From assembly GCA_024398615.1 (NCBI GenBank), contig JAKSIU010000018.1, positions 1-49,717 on the forward strand: DNA of 49,717 nucleotides, written 5' to 3'. The position numbers and the translations under genes were made by a program. The notes beneath the pieces were generated by a model. The model was given only the letters and a program-made list of their open reading frames with translations, had not been told where the DNA came from and did not search any database. Positions 42,338 to 49,717 of the stretch are shown here, one piece after another (the stretch's first letter is position 1; every line of letters starts with the position of its first letter). Origin of the DNA: Bacteroidaceae bacterium (lineage in GTDB: Bacteria; Bacteroidota; Bacteroidia; Bacteroidales; Bacteroidaceae).

Positions 42338-44509
42338 TTATTTTGTTCTGTTGTATGTCTTCAATGCCTCCTGACGCACCTTTTCGGGGAAACGTTCATC
42401 ATCAGCCACCTTCTTTGCCGCTGCGGCAATGACAGGAGCCTGATACGACAGGTTATACCAGCCGAGAGCTTCCCAAAGTACAGTCTGATATTCTTCATCA
42501 GCGGGATTGGCAAGATATTCCAGTTCTCTTGGAACAAGAATGTGGTATGGGTTATTGCGTGTTGTACGCATGTCCATTATCCAGTCGTAACGGTCCTGCT
42601 CAAGATCGAACATGGAAGCTTCAATACGGCTGACCATATCGGTACAGCGGCGGTGGAACCACTCGCGCTTCTGCCTGTAAAGTGCCGGATCGTTCCTGTA
42701 GCATCCCATTGTCGGATATATGCTGTCAAACGCATTCATGACAAGAGTGGAGTCCATGAGCTGCAAAGCCGATGAAAGTTCATATTCGACCCTTTCCGGC
42801 AGCAGATTGGTAAGAGCCGTGCGGACAAGAGGTGCAGCCAGGCGCGGATCACCGCACTTGCCAGTCTGGATTACTGCAAAGCGCTGAGTCATTTCATGGG
42901 CATCGGACAAGGCCAGTTCAAGTGCCTTCACATAATCATCGTTATGGTATTTCTTGAGCTCTTCAAGTGCTGACAGACGTACGATTCCGGATTTTGAGGT
43001 CTTGAAACGTTCAAGGATAAGACCGGAGCAGTTCTCGCCGCTTTCGGCCAGTTTGTCCATTGCTACAATCTGAATGGCCGGGTAGGGGTTGTCCAGCTGT
43101 TTTTTCCAGAATGAAGTCGAATTGTCAAGAAGAGCCTTGTTGATGTCGAAACCGCAGTCAGCACCGGGTGTGAATGCGAATGTAGGGTCTCCGAAGACAT
43201 GAGCCTCAAGGAATGCTCCGTACTTGGACATATTTCCGACTCTGGCTCCCAGACCGACCAGACCTATGAAATGGCTGACCCATTTGTTCTGAAGCACATT
43301 TACAGAGTTGCCCATAACCACCAGCGTACCATTGCCTTCGCCGAACAGATAGGCCTCCTGAATACTCTCATCCTGATGGAATGAACCGTTGTAACAGCCG
43401 TCAAGCGTTACCATGCGTGCCTGTGGCTTGTATGTGTCAAAATCGGAATAATACAGGTTTCTCATTCCGTCCAGGCTGGTATATGAAGGTTCTCCCTCAA
43501 ACCATTCTGCAGGGAAGGTGCAGTCAAAATGCTCATTGATGGCCTTCTTTATCTGGTCCATGCTGCGTCCTTTTGCCTTACCCTTGGCTGTCTGCTCCAG
43601 AATGTACTCCTTGATCCAGTCAATGGCCTCGAAATAGTCGCTGCCTATGGGGGTGTCATTGAGATGCTCGATGTCAGGGCTGCCGTGATGGTGCGGAATT
43701 GCCCAGTCAATTGACGGATCCTGCATTTCGCGCATGAAAATGTCCTTGACAAAGTCTTCACGATTGCAGTCAAGATATGAAATGACCGATTCGCGGCTGT
43801 CCTTCATCCATGGGAAATGGTCAAAGTGCTCGGCCTTCTCGTCAATCCTGGCAGTGACAGATTCTGAAATGTAGCCGTATCCGCCAAAATAGAACATGCG
43901 GTCAAGAGGATTGTTGTTGGCATCGGCTTCAAGAACACGCTTCATGTAGCGGCGCAGCTTCTCGTACTTGTCGCCGTATTCATTGCTGCGCGGCATTATT
44001 CTGGCAGAGTAGATAGTGGGGGACAGGCGCTGCGGGCATTCGCTGCGCAGACGATAGTAGAAGTATTCGCTTCTGGCCGTATCATGATCCAGATAATCCC
44101 ATTCCAGATCAAAGCTGTCATAGAAGCGGTCCGATGCAACCGTATACTGCGTACGGTCAAACTCGCCGTCCTGATTCATCTTGAAAGCCGTAGTCATATG
44201 CTGGGCCTCACGGGTACGGGCTATTGGAATGTCGCCAATAAGGACACAGCCCTCTATGGGATTGACAGCATCGTCATGAAGGTCAATGAGAGTCTGACGG
44301 ATACTGTCAGGCACACCCCAACGGTCAATTACCAGAATCGGTTTCAGACCACGGCTTTCAACCAGGCCCAGATATGCGTCTATCTCAGACTGTACCTGTG
44401 AATAACTTTCCGGGTCAACAACAACGGCAAACCCTGGGATTTCTTCCTTTCCGCACGATGCGACAGCAAGTGCCAATGCAATAATTATGTGATTTTTTTT
44501 CATAATCAA
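42338..44509 (-). CDS. Gingipain-like (C25-type) lipoprotein with HEAT repeats, copy 1
   Basis: A 723-residue lipoprotein (C19 in VASCGKEE; the acidic residues after Cys could favour surface export). H275 in HHHG and C372 in LDGCYNGSF are the catalytic-type pair, 97 apart; this copy has Gly instead of Ala before Cys. The HEAT-like half begins near residue 465 (FWKKQLDNPYPAIQIVAMDKLAE). It is the first of the five tandem genes and is separated from the upstream barrel gene by an intrinsic terminator (44519-44548), so expression of the protease block may be set by read-through. Confidence 0.75.
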   Translation of the reverse strand: MIMKKNHIIIALALAVASCGKEEIPGFAVVVDPESYSQVQSEIDAYLGLVESRGLKPILVIDRWGVPDSIRQTLIDLHDDAVNPIEGCVLIGDIPIARTREAQHMTTAFKMNQDGEFDRTQYTVASDRFYDSFDLEWDYLDHDTARSEYFYYRLRSECPQRLSPTIYSARIMPRSNEYGDKYEKLRRYMKRVLEADANNNPLDRMFYFGGYGYISESVTARIDEKAEHFDHFPWMKDSRESVISYLDCNREDFVKDIFMREMQDPSIDWAIPHHHGSPDIEHLNDTPIGSDYFEAIDWIKEYILEQTAKGKAKGRSMDQIKKAINEHFDCTFPAEWFEGEPSYTSLDGMRNLYYSDFDTYKPQARMVTLDGCYNGSFHQDESIQEAYLFGEGNGTLVVMGNSVNVLQNKWVSHFIGLVGLGARVGNMSKYGAFLEAHVFGDPTFAFTPGADCGFDINKALLDNSTSFWKKQLDNPYPAIQIVAMDKLAESGENCSGLILERFKTSKSGIVRLSALEELKKYHNDDYVKALELALSDAHEMTQRFAVIQTGKCGDPRLAAPLVRTALTNLLPERVEYELSSALQLMDSTLVMNAFDSIYPTMGCYRNDPALYRQKREWFHRRCTDMVSRIEASMFDLEQDRYDWIMDMRTTRNNPYHILVPRELEYLANPADEEYQTVLWEALGWYNLSYQAPVIAAAAKKVADDERFPEKVRQEALKTYNRTK

Positions 44510-44518
44510 TATCCGGCG

Positions 44519-44548
44519 ATAAAAAAGGGACCGGTTTTCAGTCCCTTT
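44519..44548 (-). terminator. Internal terminator/attenuator before the C25-like array
   Basis: - strand AAAGGGAC (44548-44541) pairs with GTCCCTTT (44531-44524), 9-nt loop, followed by a T-run. It lies between the barrel gene and copy 1 within an otherwise tight gene train. Confidence 0.75.
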
Positions 44549-44567
44549 AATTATGACAGGTTTTCAA

Positions 44568-46154
44568 TTAAAAAGTATAAGTCAGTTTCGCATAAGTTGA
44601 TTTGCGGTTATCAAACCGGCTGTATTCTCCCTTATAGTCGGACTGGCGGTAACCGGCTATAAGATTCAGGCTCTGACCCTTTGCAACAGGGTAGGAGATT
44701 CCGACCGAAGCACCTGCGCTAAGATATTCAGCGGCAAAATACTGGTATTTCGGAATGAAATAGCCGTTCATGAATCTCTTCTTGCCGGCAGGATTGACGG
44801 GAAGCTCATAATCAAGTTCCTTAAGAGGCATGTGATAACTTCCATCGGCAGAAATGTTCAGGCAGAACTTATGAATCCAAATCCGTTTTGAAACTGATAG
44901 TCCTGCATTTGCCAACGTATATTTGAAATAATACTCATCCGGGTACTGATTGACGCTGACCATATCCATACCGCCATTGAGTTCGGCAGTCAGATGTGAA
45001 CGTCCGTTCTTGAGCAGGTCAAAACGGTATGACAGATTTGCGTTGATGTCCTTTTCCTTCTGAGTTACTTCACTGGACAGTATTGTCCACTCAATATTGT
45101 GGAACTTGTCATAATTGGAACTCTGCTTGAAGTTCTTGGAAGTGCCCATGAGCATTCCAGCATTGAGTGATATGTTGTGAAGCGTATTCTTTCCCTTGAT
45201 CTGGAACCTGTCACTGATCTGGAAATCGAGCTGTTTGTAATCACCGCCACGTTTAATGTAGCTGCTGCCACCGTCAATAGCCTCCTCAAGATTATATGAA
45301 CCGCCCAATTCCATGAAATTGGCAATCTTACCTGAAGTAAACACATTCTGTAATGCACCGCCAAACACCTTGCCGTTATATCTGCGAAGATATCCGGTGA
45401 CATTCTCAACCGAATAGTTGCCTATTTCCTGAAACAGGAACACAATGGTATGGGCAGGATCAAGCAGGTTGTCCTCCACATCCATCTGAACATTTTCATG
45501 ATAGACTTCCGCACTGAGTGACAGTCCCAGACTGAACTTGTCAGACAGTTTGTATTCCATACCGGGATTGACTGATACTCTAGCTCCATGAGCCTCGAAT
45601 CTCGGGTCTGCCTGGTCAGCTTTACTGCTGACTTTATAATTGGCCCTCAAGCCTAATGACAGGCGATTGGTCGTCTGCCATGAAAAACCTCCGTTAAGGT
45701 TGAATATTTCGCGGTTCTGATCATTGGGAATTGAGTCATAAATCAGAGAGTCCGCTATGATGAACGGGTTTTTTGTCGAAGTAAGTACGGTGTTACCCCA
45801 TCTGGAATTGTTCAGGTCATGTATGCTGTATTGAAGCGAACCTTCAAATGATATCTTGTTGACCTTCTTGGTTCCATAGATATTGAAATCCACCAGATTT
45901 GAATTACCGGCTCCATCAACCGGTTTGAAAGAGCCCTCCTGACGGCTGTAACTGCCGTCTACACTATTAAGGCTGGAATAGGGATTGTATGAAATCGAAA
46001 CAGGGTTCGATGAATTGAACATCATGTTCTGAAGAAACAGCTCCTGCCCGTACCAGGCTTTATCCGGTTGCGGTTCATTAGCGTCAGTAACATTCTGTGA
46101 AAACACAGGAAATGACAATGTTGATACTAAAATTATAGACAATACTTTCTTCAT
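44568..46154 (-). CDS. DUF6850-like outer-membrane beta-barrel protein
   Basis: A 528-residue outer-membrane protein. Signal peptide at the N-terminus (cleavage after about FSQ, residue 20), then about 18 amphipathic strands rich in aromatic residues, ending with a strand closing in Phe (AKLTYTF). The pattern and its position after a TonB receptor and a DUF4876 lipoprotein match the DUF6850 family in Bacteroidales. It may be a porin-like conduit or a platform for surface lipoproteins; the role is unknown. It is 78 bp after the DUF4876 gene, with a strong hairpin in the gap, and 58 bp before the C25-like array. Confidence 0.78.
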   Translation of the reverse strand: MKKVLSIILVSTLSFPVFSQNVTDANEPQPDKAWYGQELFLQNMMFNSSNPVSISYNPYSSLNSVDGSYSRQEGSFKPVDGAGNSNLVDFNIYGTKKVNKISFEGSLQYSIHDLNNSRWGNTVLTSTKNPFIIADSLIYDSIPNDQNREIFNLNGGFSWQTTNRLSLGLRANYKVSSKADQADPRFEAHGARVSVNPGMEYKLSDKFSLGLSLSAEVYHENVQMDVEDNLLDPAHTIVFLFQEIGNYSVENVTGYLRRYNGKVFGGALQNVFTSGKIANFMELGGSYNLEEAIDGGSSYIKRGGDYKQLDFQISDRFQIKGKNTLHNISLNAGMLMGTSKNFKQSSNYDKFHNIEWTILSSEVTQKEKDINANLSYRFDLLKNGRSHLTAELNGGMDMVSVNQYPDEYYFKYTLANAGLSVSKRIWIHKFCLNISADGSYHMPLKELDYELPVNPAGKKRFMNGYFIPKYQYFAAEYLSAGASVGISYPVAKGQSLNLIAGYRQSDYKGEYSRFDNRKSTYAKLTYTF

Positions 46155-46186
46155 GACATGAAAATTGAATATGATTAAATTTAAAT

Positions 46187-46220
46187 AATTGACAAGGTGG
46201 CCGATGCCACCCTGTCAATT
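46187..46220 (-). other. Strong intercistronic hairpin
   Basis: On the - strand a 15-bp stem (46220-46206 with 46201-46187), fully paired with one G-U and a 4-nt loop (ATCG). The A-C mismatch exists only in the + strand version, so the structure favours - strand RNA. Only a weak U-tract follows (ATTTAAATTT), so it may stabilise or process mRNA as well as terminate. Confidence 0.65.
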
Positions 46221-46232
46221 AGAGTAATATCA

Positions 46233-47489
46233 TCAATCCGGCTGAGTGAACTGTCTTCTGACAACAGCAGTCTGACCGCCAAGAATGAAGTCTTCAGTTG
46301 AATTGTTGGTATCCTTGAAATATGCACGGCCTGATTCTGTAACCATTGTGCACTTTCTGCGTACACTCTTGCCAGTGTATGAAGGAGAAATCCAGCTTTC
46401 GAAATCGGTTGAGTATTCAGGATCTGAAGGATCTGCACCGGTTGCATAGGTGTAACCTGCGTCCTCAGTCGGCCAGAATACCTTGACAATCTTCGATTCG
46501 CCATGACGCTGTACATCAACGGCATCGATAACTGCTGATGTCGGGATGCAGAGCTTCGGCTTACCGCCTGCGTATGAATTGTAGTTGATTGAGTCGTTTA
46601 CGAATTCTTCAACTGAAGCATATCCTTCCGGAACCTGGGCAATACACAATGGGAAGCCGAATACTCCGAAGAAGCAGATAGTGGTTGCATTTGACCAGAC
46701 AATGTTCAGACTTGGAACATTAGGATTGTCGTAGTTTGTCGGCTTTGAAGGGATGTTGAGTTCCCAATCGGCAGTGCTGAGGTCACCTGCAGGTGATTCG
46801 GCATCTTCTTCTGTGAGTTCGCGTGGATCAGTACCGGTAGAACCATGATTGTAAGCCTGTGAAGCGATTACAATAGACTGGCCCGGCTCAACAGGATATT
46901 CCTTTCCTGAACCCGGGAACTGGAATACATAACCGTCGAGCGGGTAGAAATCCTTAGGCTTGTTGCCAAGTGAATCCATCCAGTTTGAACCTTCGTCACC
47001 ATAACCGCGGTCAATCTGTGTGAAGAGGATACCGTCAAGGTACTGGACTTCGTCAGAGTTGTTCACCAGTTCATAGAAACCATCCTTGAAGTAATATGAA
47101 GGAACGCCAGTGTAATATATCTCCTTGAAGATGAGTCCGCTCTTAGCCTTTGGAGCAGGAGTGAGCTTCAGGCTGACAGCCATATCCTGATCAGCAACGG
47201 TGAAAGTCTCCTCACCGAGGAAATTGAATTCATCGTTTGATGCTGAACCCTGAACTGTGTAAGTTCCTGCAACGAGCTTGTAAATGTACTCGGTTTCAGA
47301 TGTTGAGGCTTCAACATTACCACTCTGGTTCATGCATTTTACAGAAAGATCCTGCAAAGAAGCAAGGTCAGCGCCATCGGCTGATACGGTAACCTTCACT
47401 TCATACTTCTTGGCGACCTCATCGTCATCACATGATGTGAATGCGAATGCTCCGCACAGAAGACATGCGAAAAACAATACTTTTTTCAT
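46233..47489 (-). CDS. DUF4876-like surface lipoprotein
   Basis: A 418-residue lipoprotein (lipobox Cys C20, FTSCDDDE). The run of acids right after the Cys matches the Bacteroidota surface-export signal, so it is likely outside the cell. Residues 27-110 are an Ig-like/carboxypeptidase-regulatory-like beta domain. From about 115 (KSGLIFKEIYYTG) a lamin-tail-like beta-sandwich follows, as in DUF4876 proteins, with FYELVNNSDEVQYLDG typical. It is 38 bp after the TonB receptor gene and likely works as its accessory binding lipoprotein, in the place a SusD would have. Ligand unknown. Confidence 0.78.
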   Translation of the reverse strand: MKKVLFFACLLCGAFAFTSCDDDEVAKKYEVKVTVSADGADLASLQDLSVKCMNQSGNVEASTSETEYIYKLVAGTYTVQGSASNDEFNFLGEETFTVADQDMAVSLKLTPAPKAKSGLIFKEIYYTGVPSYYFKDGFYELVNNSDEVQYLDGILFTQIDRGYGDEGSNWMDSLGNKPKDFYPLDGYVFQFPGSGKEYPVEPGQSIVIASQAYNHGSTGTDPRELTEEDAESPAGDLSTADWELNIPSKPTNYDNPNVPSLNIVWSNATTICFFGVFGFPLCIAQVPEGYASVEEFVNDSINYNSYAGGKPKLCIPTSAVIDAVDVQRHGESKIVKVFWPTEDAGYTYATGADPSDPEYSTDFESWISPSYTGKSVRRKCTMVTESGRAYFKDTNNSTEDFILGGQTAVVRRQFTQPD

Positions 47490-47527
47490 TCTTGAAAAGT
47501 TTTAGTTGATAAATATAAAGTTAATAA

Positions 47528-49717
47528 TCACAATTTCAATTTGATTTCAGCTCCGAAATACTGATCTATTGTCAGTCTTGAGTATCCGCCGGTGGTTTCT
47601 CTATGATGAAGCTTGTAGGTGTTGAACATGTTGTTGGCCATGAATGACATTTCGAAACGGTCTCCGAATTCCTTTGTAAGACGGAAATTGAAGATTATGT
47701 GACCCGGATATACCTCCCTGTCATAATAACCAAGCTGTGTATATGTGTTGATAAGATCATACTGGGCATCCTTATATGCCTTATCGCGGAATTTCACATC
47801 CCAGTTGTAATAATTGCCTGCGTAGTCCATGTAACCTACAGGATCAATGGCAAGACATTCCTTTCCATCAAACTGCTGGCTTGTGTACCACAGATTATTG
47901 CCATCCTTGTCAACGTAACTTGCCTGATCGGCTTCCATCCATACGACCTGTGCTGTTGTGGTGAAAATCATCTTGACTTCAGGTATATGGGTTATGAAGC
48001 GGAAATTGGTGTTGATTCTTTCCGAAATTGAACCGGATCCTCCCGGACGCAGAACGACATACGGATAATAATCACCTTTGACATTGCCGCTCATGATTGA
48101 CCAATAGTCCTGATCGCTGCCGTGACGGACCCACAGCCAGGCTCCGTCAATTGACAGTGAAGTTCTCAATGCCTGCCACTGGCCGAAATTCAAGCTGTAT
48201 TCAATACCTTTCTTTGTAGTGACAGAACTGTTCTGAGGCATGCTGTATGCCACGAACATTGAATCAGACATGATTGAAGTGGGGGAGAGCTCACCATTCT
48301 TGAGGCTGCCGTTTTCGCTGTACTGATATGAAATGTTGCCGTTCTTGTCAATACTGCCGTTTTCCATTGAATGATTCGGAAGGTCGTACTGATAGACGTT
48401 GAATGTCTGAGTCAGAGGCATTGTACGGTAACTGAATTCATTGTCATACTTCTCATAGAAGAATGTCACCATACCGTTGACCTTGCCCTTTTCAAAGCTG
48501 AGACCAAGTTCAATCTTGTTTCCTACAGACGGCTTGATGTTTACATTGCCTGTATTTTCCACAATTGTTGTCGATGTCACGGCAAAATGAGGATTCATGT
48601 GATTGAATGAAAGCTGATCGAAATATGCCTTGTCTGGATACAGATAGGAAAGTGACGGCATTTTGGATGTTATACCCCATCCGCCGTTGACTGACAGATT
48701 GTCAAAGAAACTGTTGTTCTTTTTGTTCAGTATGTTCCACTCCACATTGGCACGCGGATCGACTGTGAAAATGTTATCTGCATCAAGATAGCTGCGGTCA
48801 ATGAACAGGTTGGCCATACGGATGCCAAGCTGAGTGGTCAGACTGGTTTTTCCAATAGGAATAATTGATTTGTTCTCAAAGAAGCCTGAGAAGGTCTTCA
48901 TTGCCGGAATGTCAGTATAAGCTCTTGGACGGACCGTTTCAATGTCGTTAATGACGGGCGGCTGTGTCGGATCGAAGACCAGACCTTCACCCTTATTGAC
49001 ATCGTAGGACCATTCAAGACCGGCCTTGAACTGGGACGAGAAATCTTCACTTACCAGAATGTTCTTTGTGCCTTTAATCTGGGCAAAGAAATCAAGAGGC
49101 TTTCCGTCAATGTAATAGTCCGAATAGTAGTTTCCTTTCAGATATGGAGCGACATGCTCTCCCTCTTCAGTTGAAAAACCGATTGGCTGCATTCCCGACT
49201 TAAGAATCATGAAATCCTTGTTGGTGTCACGCTGATGGCTGTAATTGAGAGAGAGATTGTATGAAAGGTTCGAAATGACAGCGGTCTTGAGGTTCCAGTC
49301 TCCGTTAAGTGAAAGACGTACACCCTTGTTGTCACTCTTGCTTTCTTCAGCATCCTGCTGCTGCGGATCCTTTCTTACCGTATTCAGATTCTGGAAATAT
49401 GCCGCCTTTGCATTGACGCTGAGCGGACGGGTGCTGAAAAACGTACGCGATACTCCGATGTCACCGGTTACGCGTTCGTAACCCTCGGCCTTGAATCTGA
49501 TATCATCATACGATGATGTATAGTCAACTGCAACATTCATGGTTGTACCGGCACCAACGGTAAAGCCCTTGCCCATATACAACATCTTTGAATTCGGGTC
49601 TGTCTTACCCTTGACTTCAATTGGGGTGCTTCCCTTTTTCGTCTTTATGATTACGGCACCAGATGTCAGATTACCATATTCTACTGAAGGGATGCCTCGT
49701 ATGACCTCAATGGACTC
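47528..49717 (-). CDS. TonB-dependent outer-membrane receptor (5' partial)
   Basis: The frame runs open to the right edge (729 residues present), so the N-terminus, signal peptide, any carboxypeptidase-like domain and TonB box are outside. The first visible residues contain the end of the plug domain: IEVIRGIPSVEYG and SGAVIIKTKKG, a hallmark of TonB-dependent receptors. The rest is a 22-strand barrel with long aromatic-rich loops, ending in YFGAEIKLKL. Energised by TonB/ExbBD, it imports a ligand too large for porins. Its gene heads the visible train followed by DUF4876, DUF6850, five C25-like proteases, a C1A protease and an HmuY-like lipoprotein, so haem, iron or peptide import is the best guess. 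No SusD gene is present. Confidence 0.93.
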   Translation of the reverse strand, partial: ESIEVIRGIPSVEYGNLTSGAVIIKTKKGSTPIEVKGKTDPNSKMLYMGKGFTVGAGTTMNVAVDYTSSYDDIRFKAEGYERVTGDIGVSRTFFSTRPLSVNAKAAYFQNLNTVRKDPQQQDAEESKSDNKGVRLSLNGDWNLKTAVISNLSYNLSLNYSHQRDTNKDFMILKSGMQPIGFSTEEGEHVAPYLKGNYYSDYYIDGKPLDFFAQIKGTKNILVSEDFSSQFKAGLEWSYDVNKGEGLVFDPTQPPVINDIETVRPRAYTDIPAMKTFSGFFENKSIIPIGKTSLTTQLGIRMANLFIDRSYLDADNIFTVDPRANVEWNILNKKNNSFFDNLSVNGGWGITSKMPSLSYLYPDKAYFDQLSFNHMNPHFAVTSTTIVENTGNVNIKPSVGNKIELGLSFEKGKVNGMVTFFYEKYDNEFSYRTMPLTQTFNVYQYDLPNHSMENGSIDKNGNISYQYSENGSLKNGELSPTSIMSDSMFVAYSMPQNSSVTTKKGIEYSLNFGQWQALRTSLSIDGAWLWVRHGSDQDYWSIMSGNVKGDYYPYVVLRPGGSGSISERINTNFRFITHIPEVKMIFTTTAQVVWMEADQASYVDKDGNNLWYTSQQFDGKECLAIDPVGYMDYAGNYYNWDVKFRDKAYKDAQYDLINTYTQLGYYDREVYPGHIIFNFRLTKEFGDRFEMSFMANNMFNTYKLHHRETTGGYSRLTIDQYFGAEIKLKL

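Noticed and set aside
33740-44509. Tandem copies as an assembly artefact
   Set aside because: The five copies differ throughout in sequence and in domain content, so they are true paralogs.

Overview
This window is a piece of a Bacteroidales chromosome (phylum Bacteroidota), probably a gut Bacteroides/Prevotella-type organism. The evidence is a SusC-like TonB-dependent receptor, many short lipobox lipoproteins, a papain-like peptidase and an HmuY-like lipoprotein, a GH43 glycosidase, and Bacteroidota-type -7 boxes (TAnnTTTG) without Shine-Dalgarno sequences. It divides into three regions.

Left region (1-20.3 kb) is accessory and defence-like. On the + strand lie the end of a UvrD-type helicase with a zinc ribbon, a DUF2130 coiled-coil/nuclease-like protein, and an M48-type metalloprotease paired with a small DUF6794 protein. 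On the - strand a gene train reads WYL-ASCH regulator, AddB-like nuclease, AddA-like helicase-nuclease with a C-terminal EVE/PUA-like domain, McrB, McrC. Two small genes (a zinc ribbon protein and an unknown) lie upstream of the regulator. A patch of small orphan genes (17.1-20.2 kb) follows, with an ankyrin-like protein and a small outer-membrane barrel. Six promoters in this region share one architecture: an AT-rich inverted repeat of CGCAAA/CTCAAA half-sites, exactly 20 nt, then the -7 box. This suggests one regulon, and the WYL protein is an obvious candidate regulator. Two intergenic copies of a 58-59 nt element fold the same way with a compensatory base-pair change.

Middle region (20.3-31.7 kb) is housekeeping and metabolism: an SGNH hydrolase, MutS2, a DUF389 membrane protein, tRNA-Ser(TGA), a secreted GH43 enzyme, a TPR protein and phosphoglycerate kinase.

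Right region (31.7-49.7 kb) is one long - strand train: TonB-dependent receptor, DUF4876 lipoprotein, DUF6850 outer-membrane barrel, five tandem gingipain-like (C25-type) lipoproteins with HEAT-like C-terminal halves, a papain-like (C1A) cysteine peptidase, and a short HmuY-like lipoprotein. Genes after the barrel overlap or are separated by 13 nt or less, so they look co-transcribed. I read this as a cell-surface protease plus hemophore plus TonB importer system, similar in logic to gingipain/HmuY/HmuR haem piracy in Porphyromonas. The substrate is inferred, not shown. It is the best candidate here for an undescribed system, followed by the modification-reader defence locus (EVE-like and ASCH domains around AddAB and McrBC) and its shared promoter/operator.

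No transposase, integrase, CRISPR array or rRNA gene was seen.
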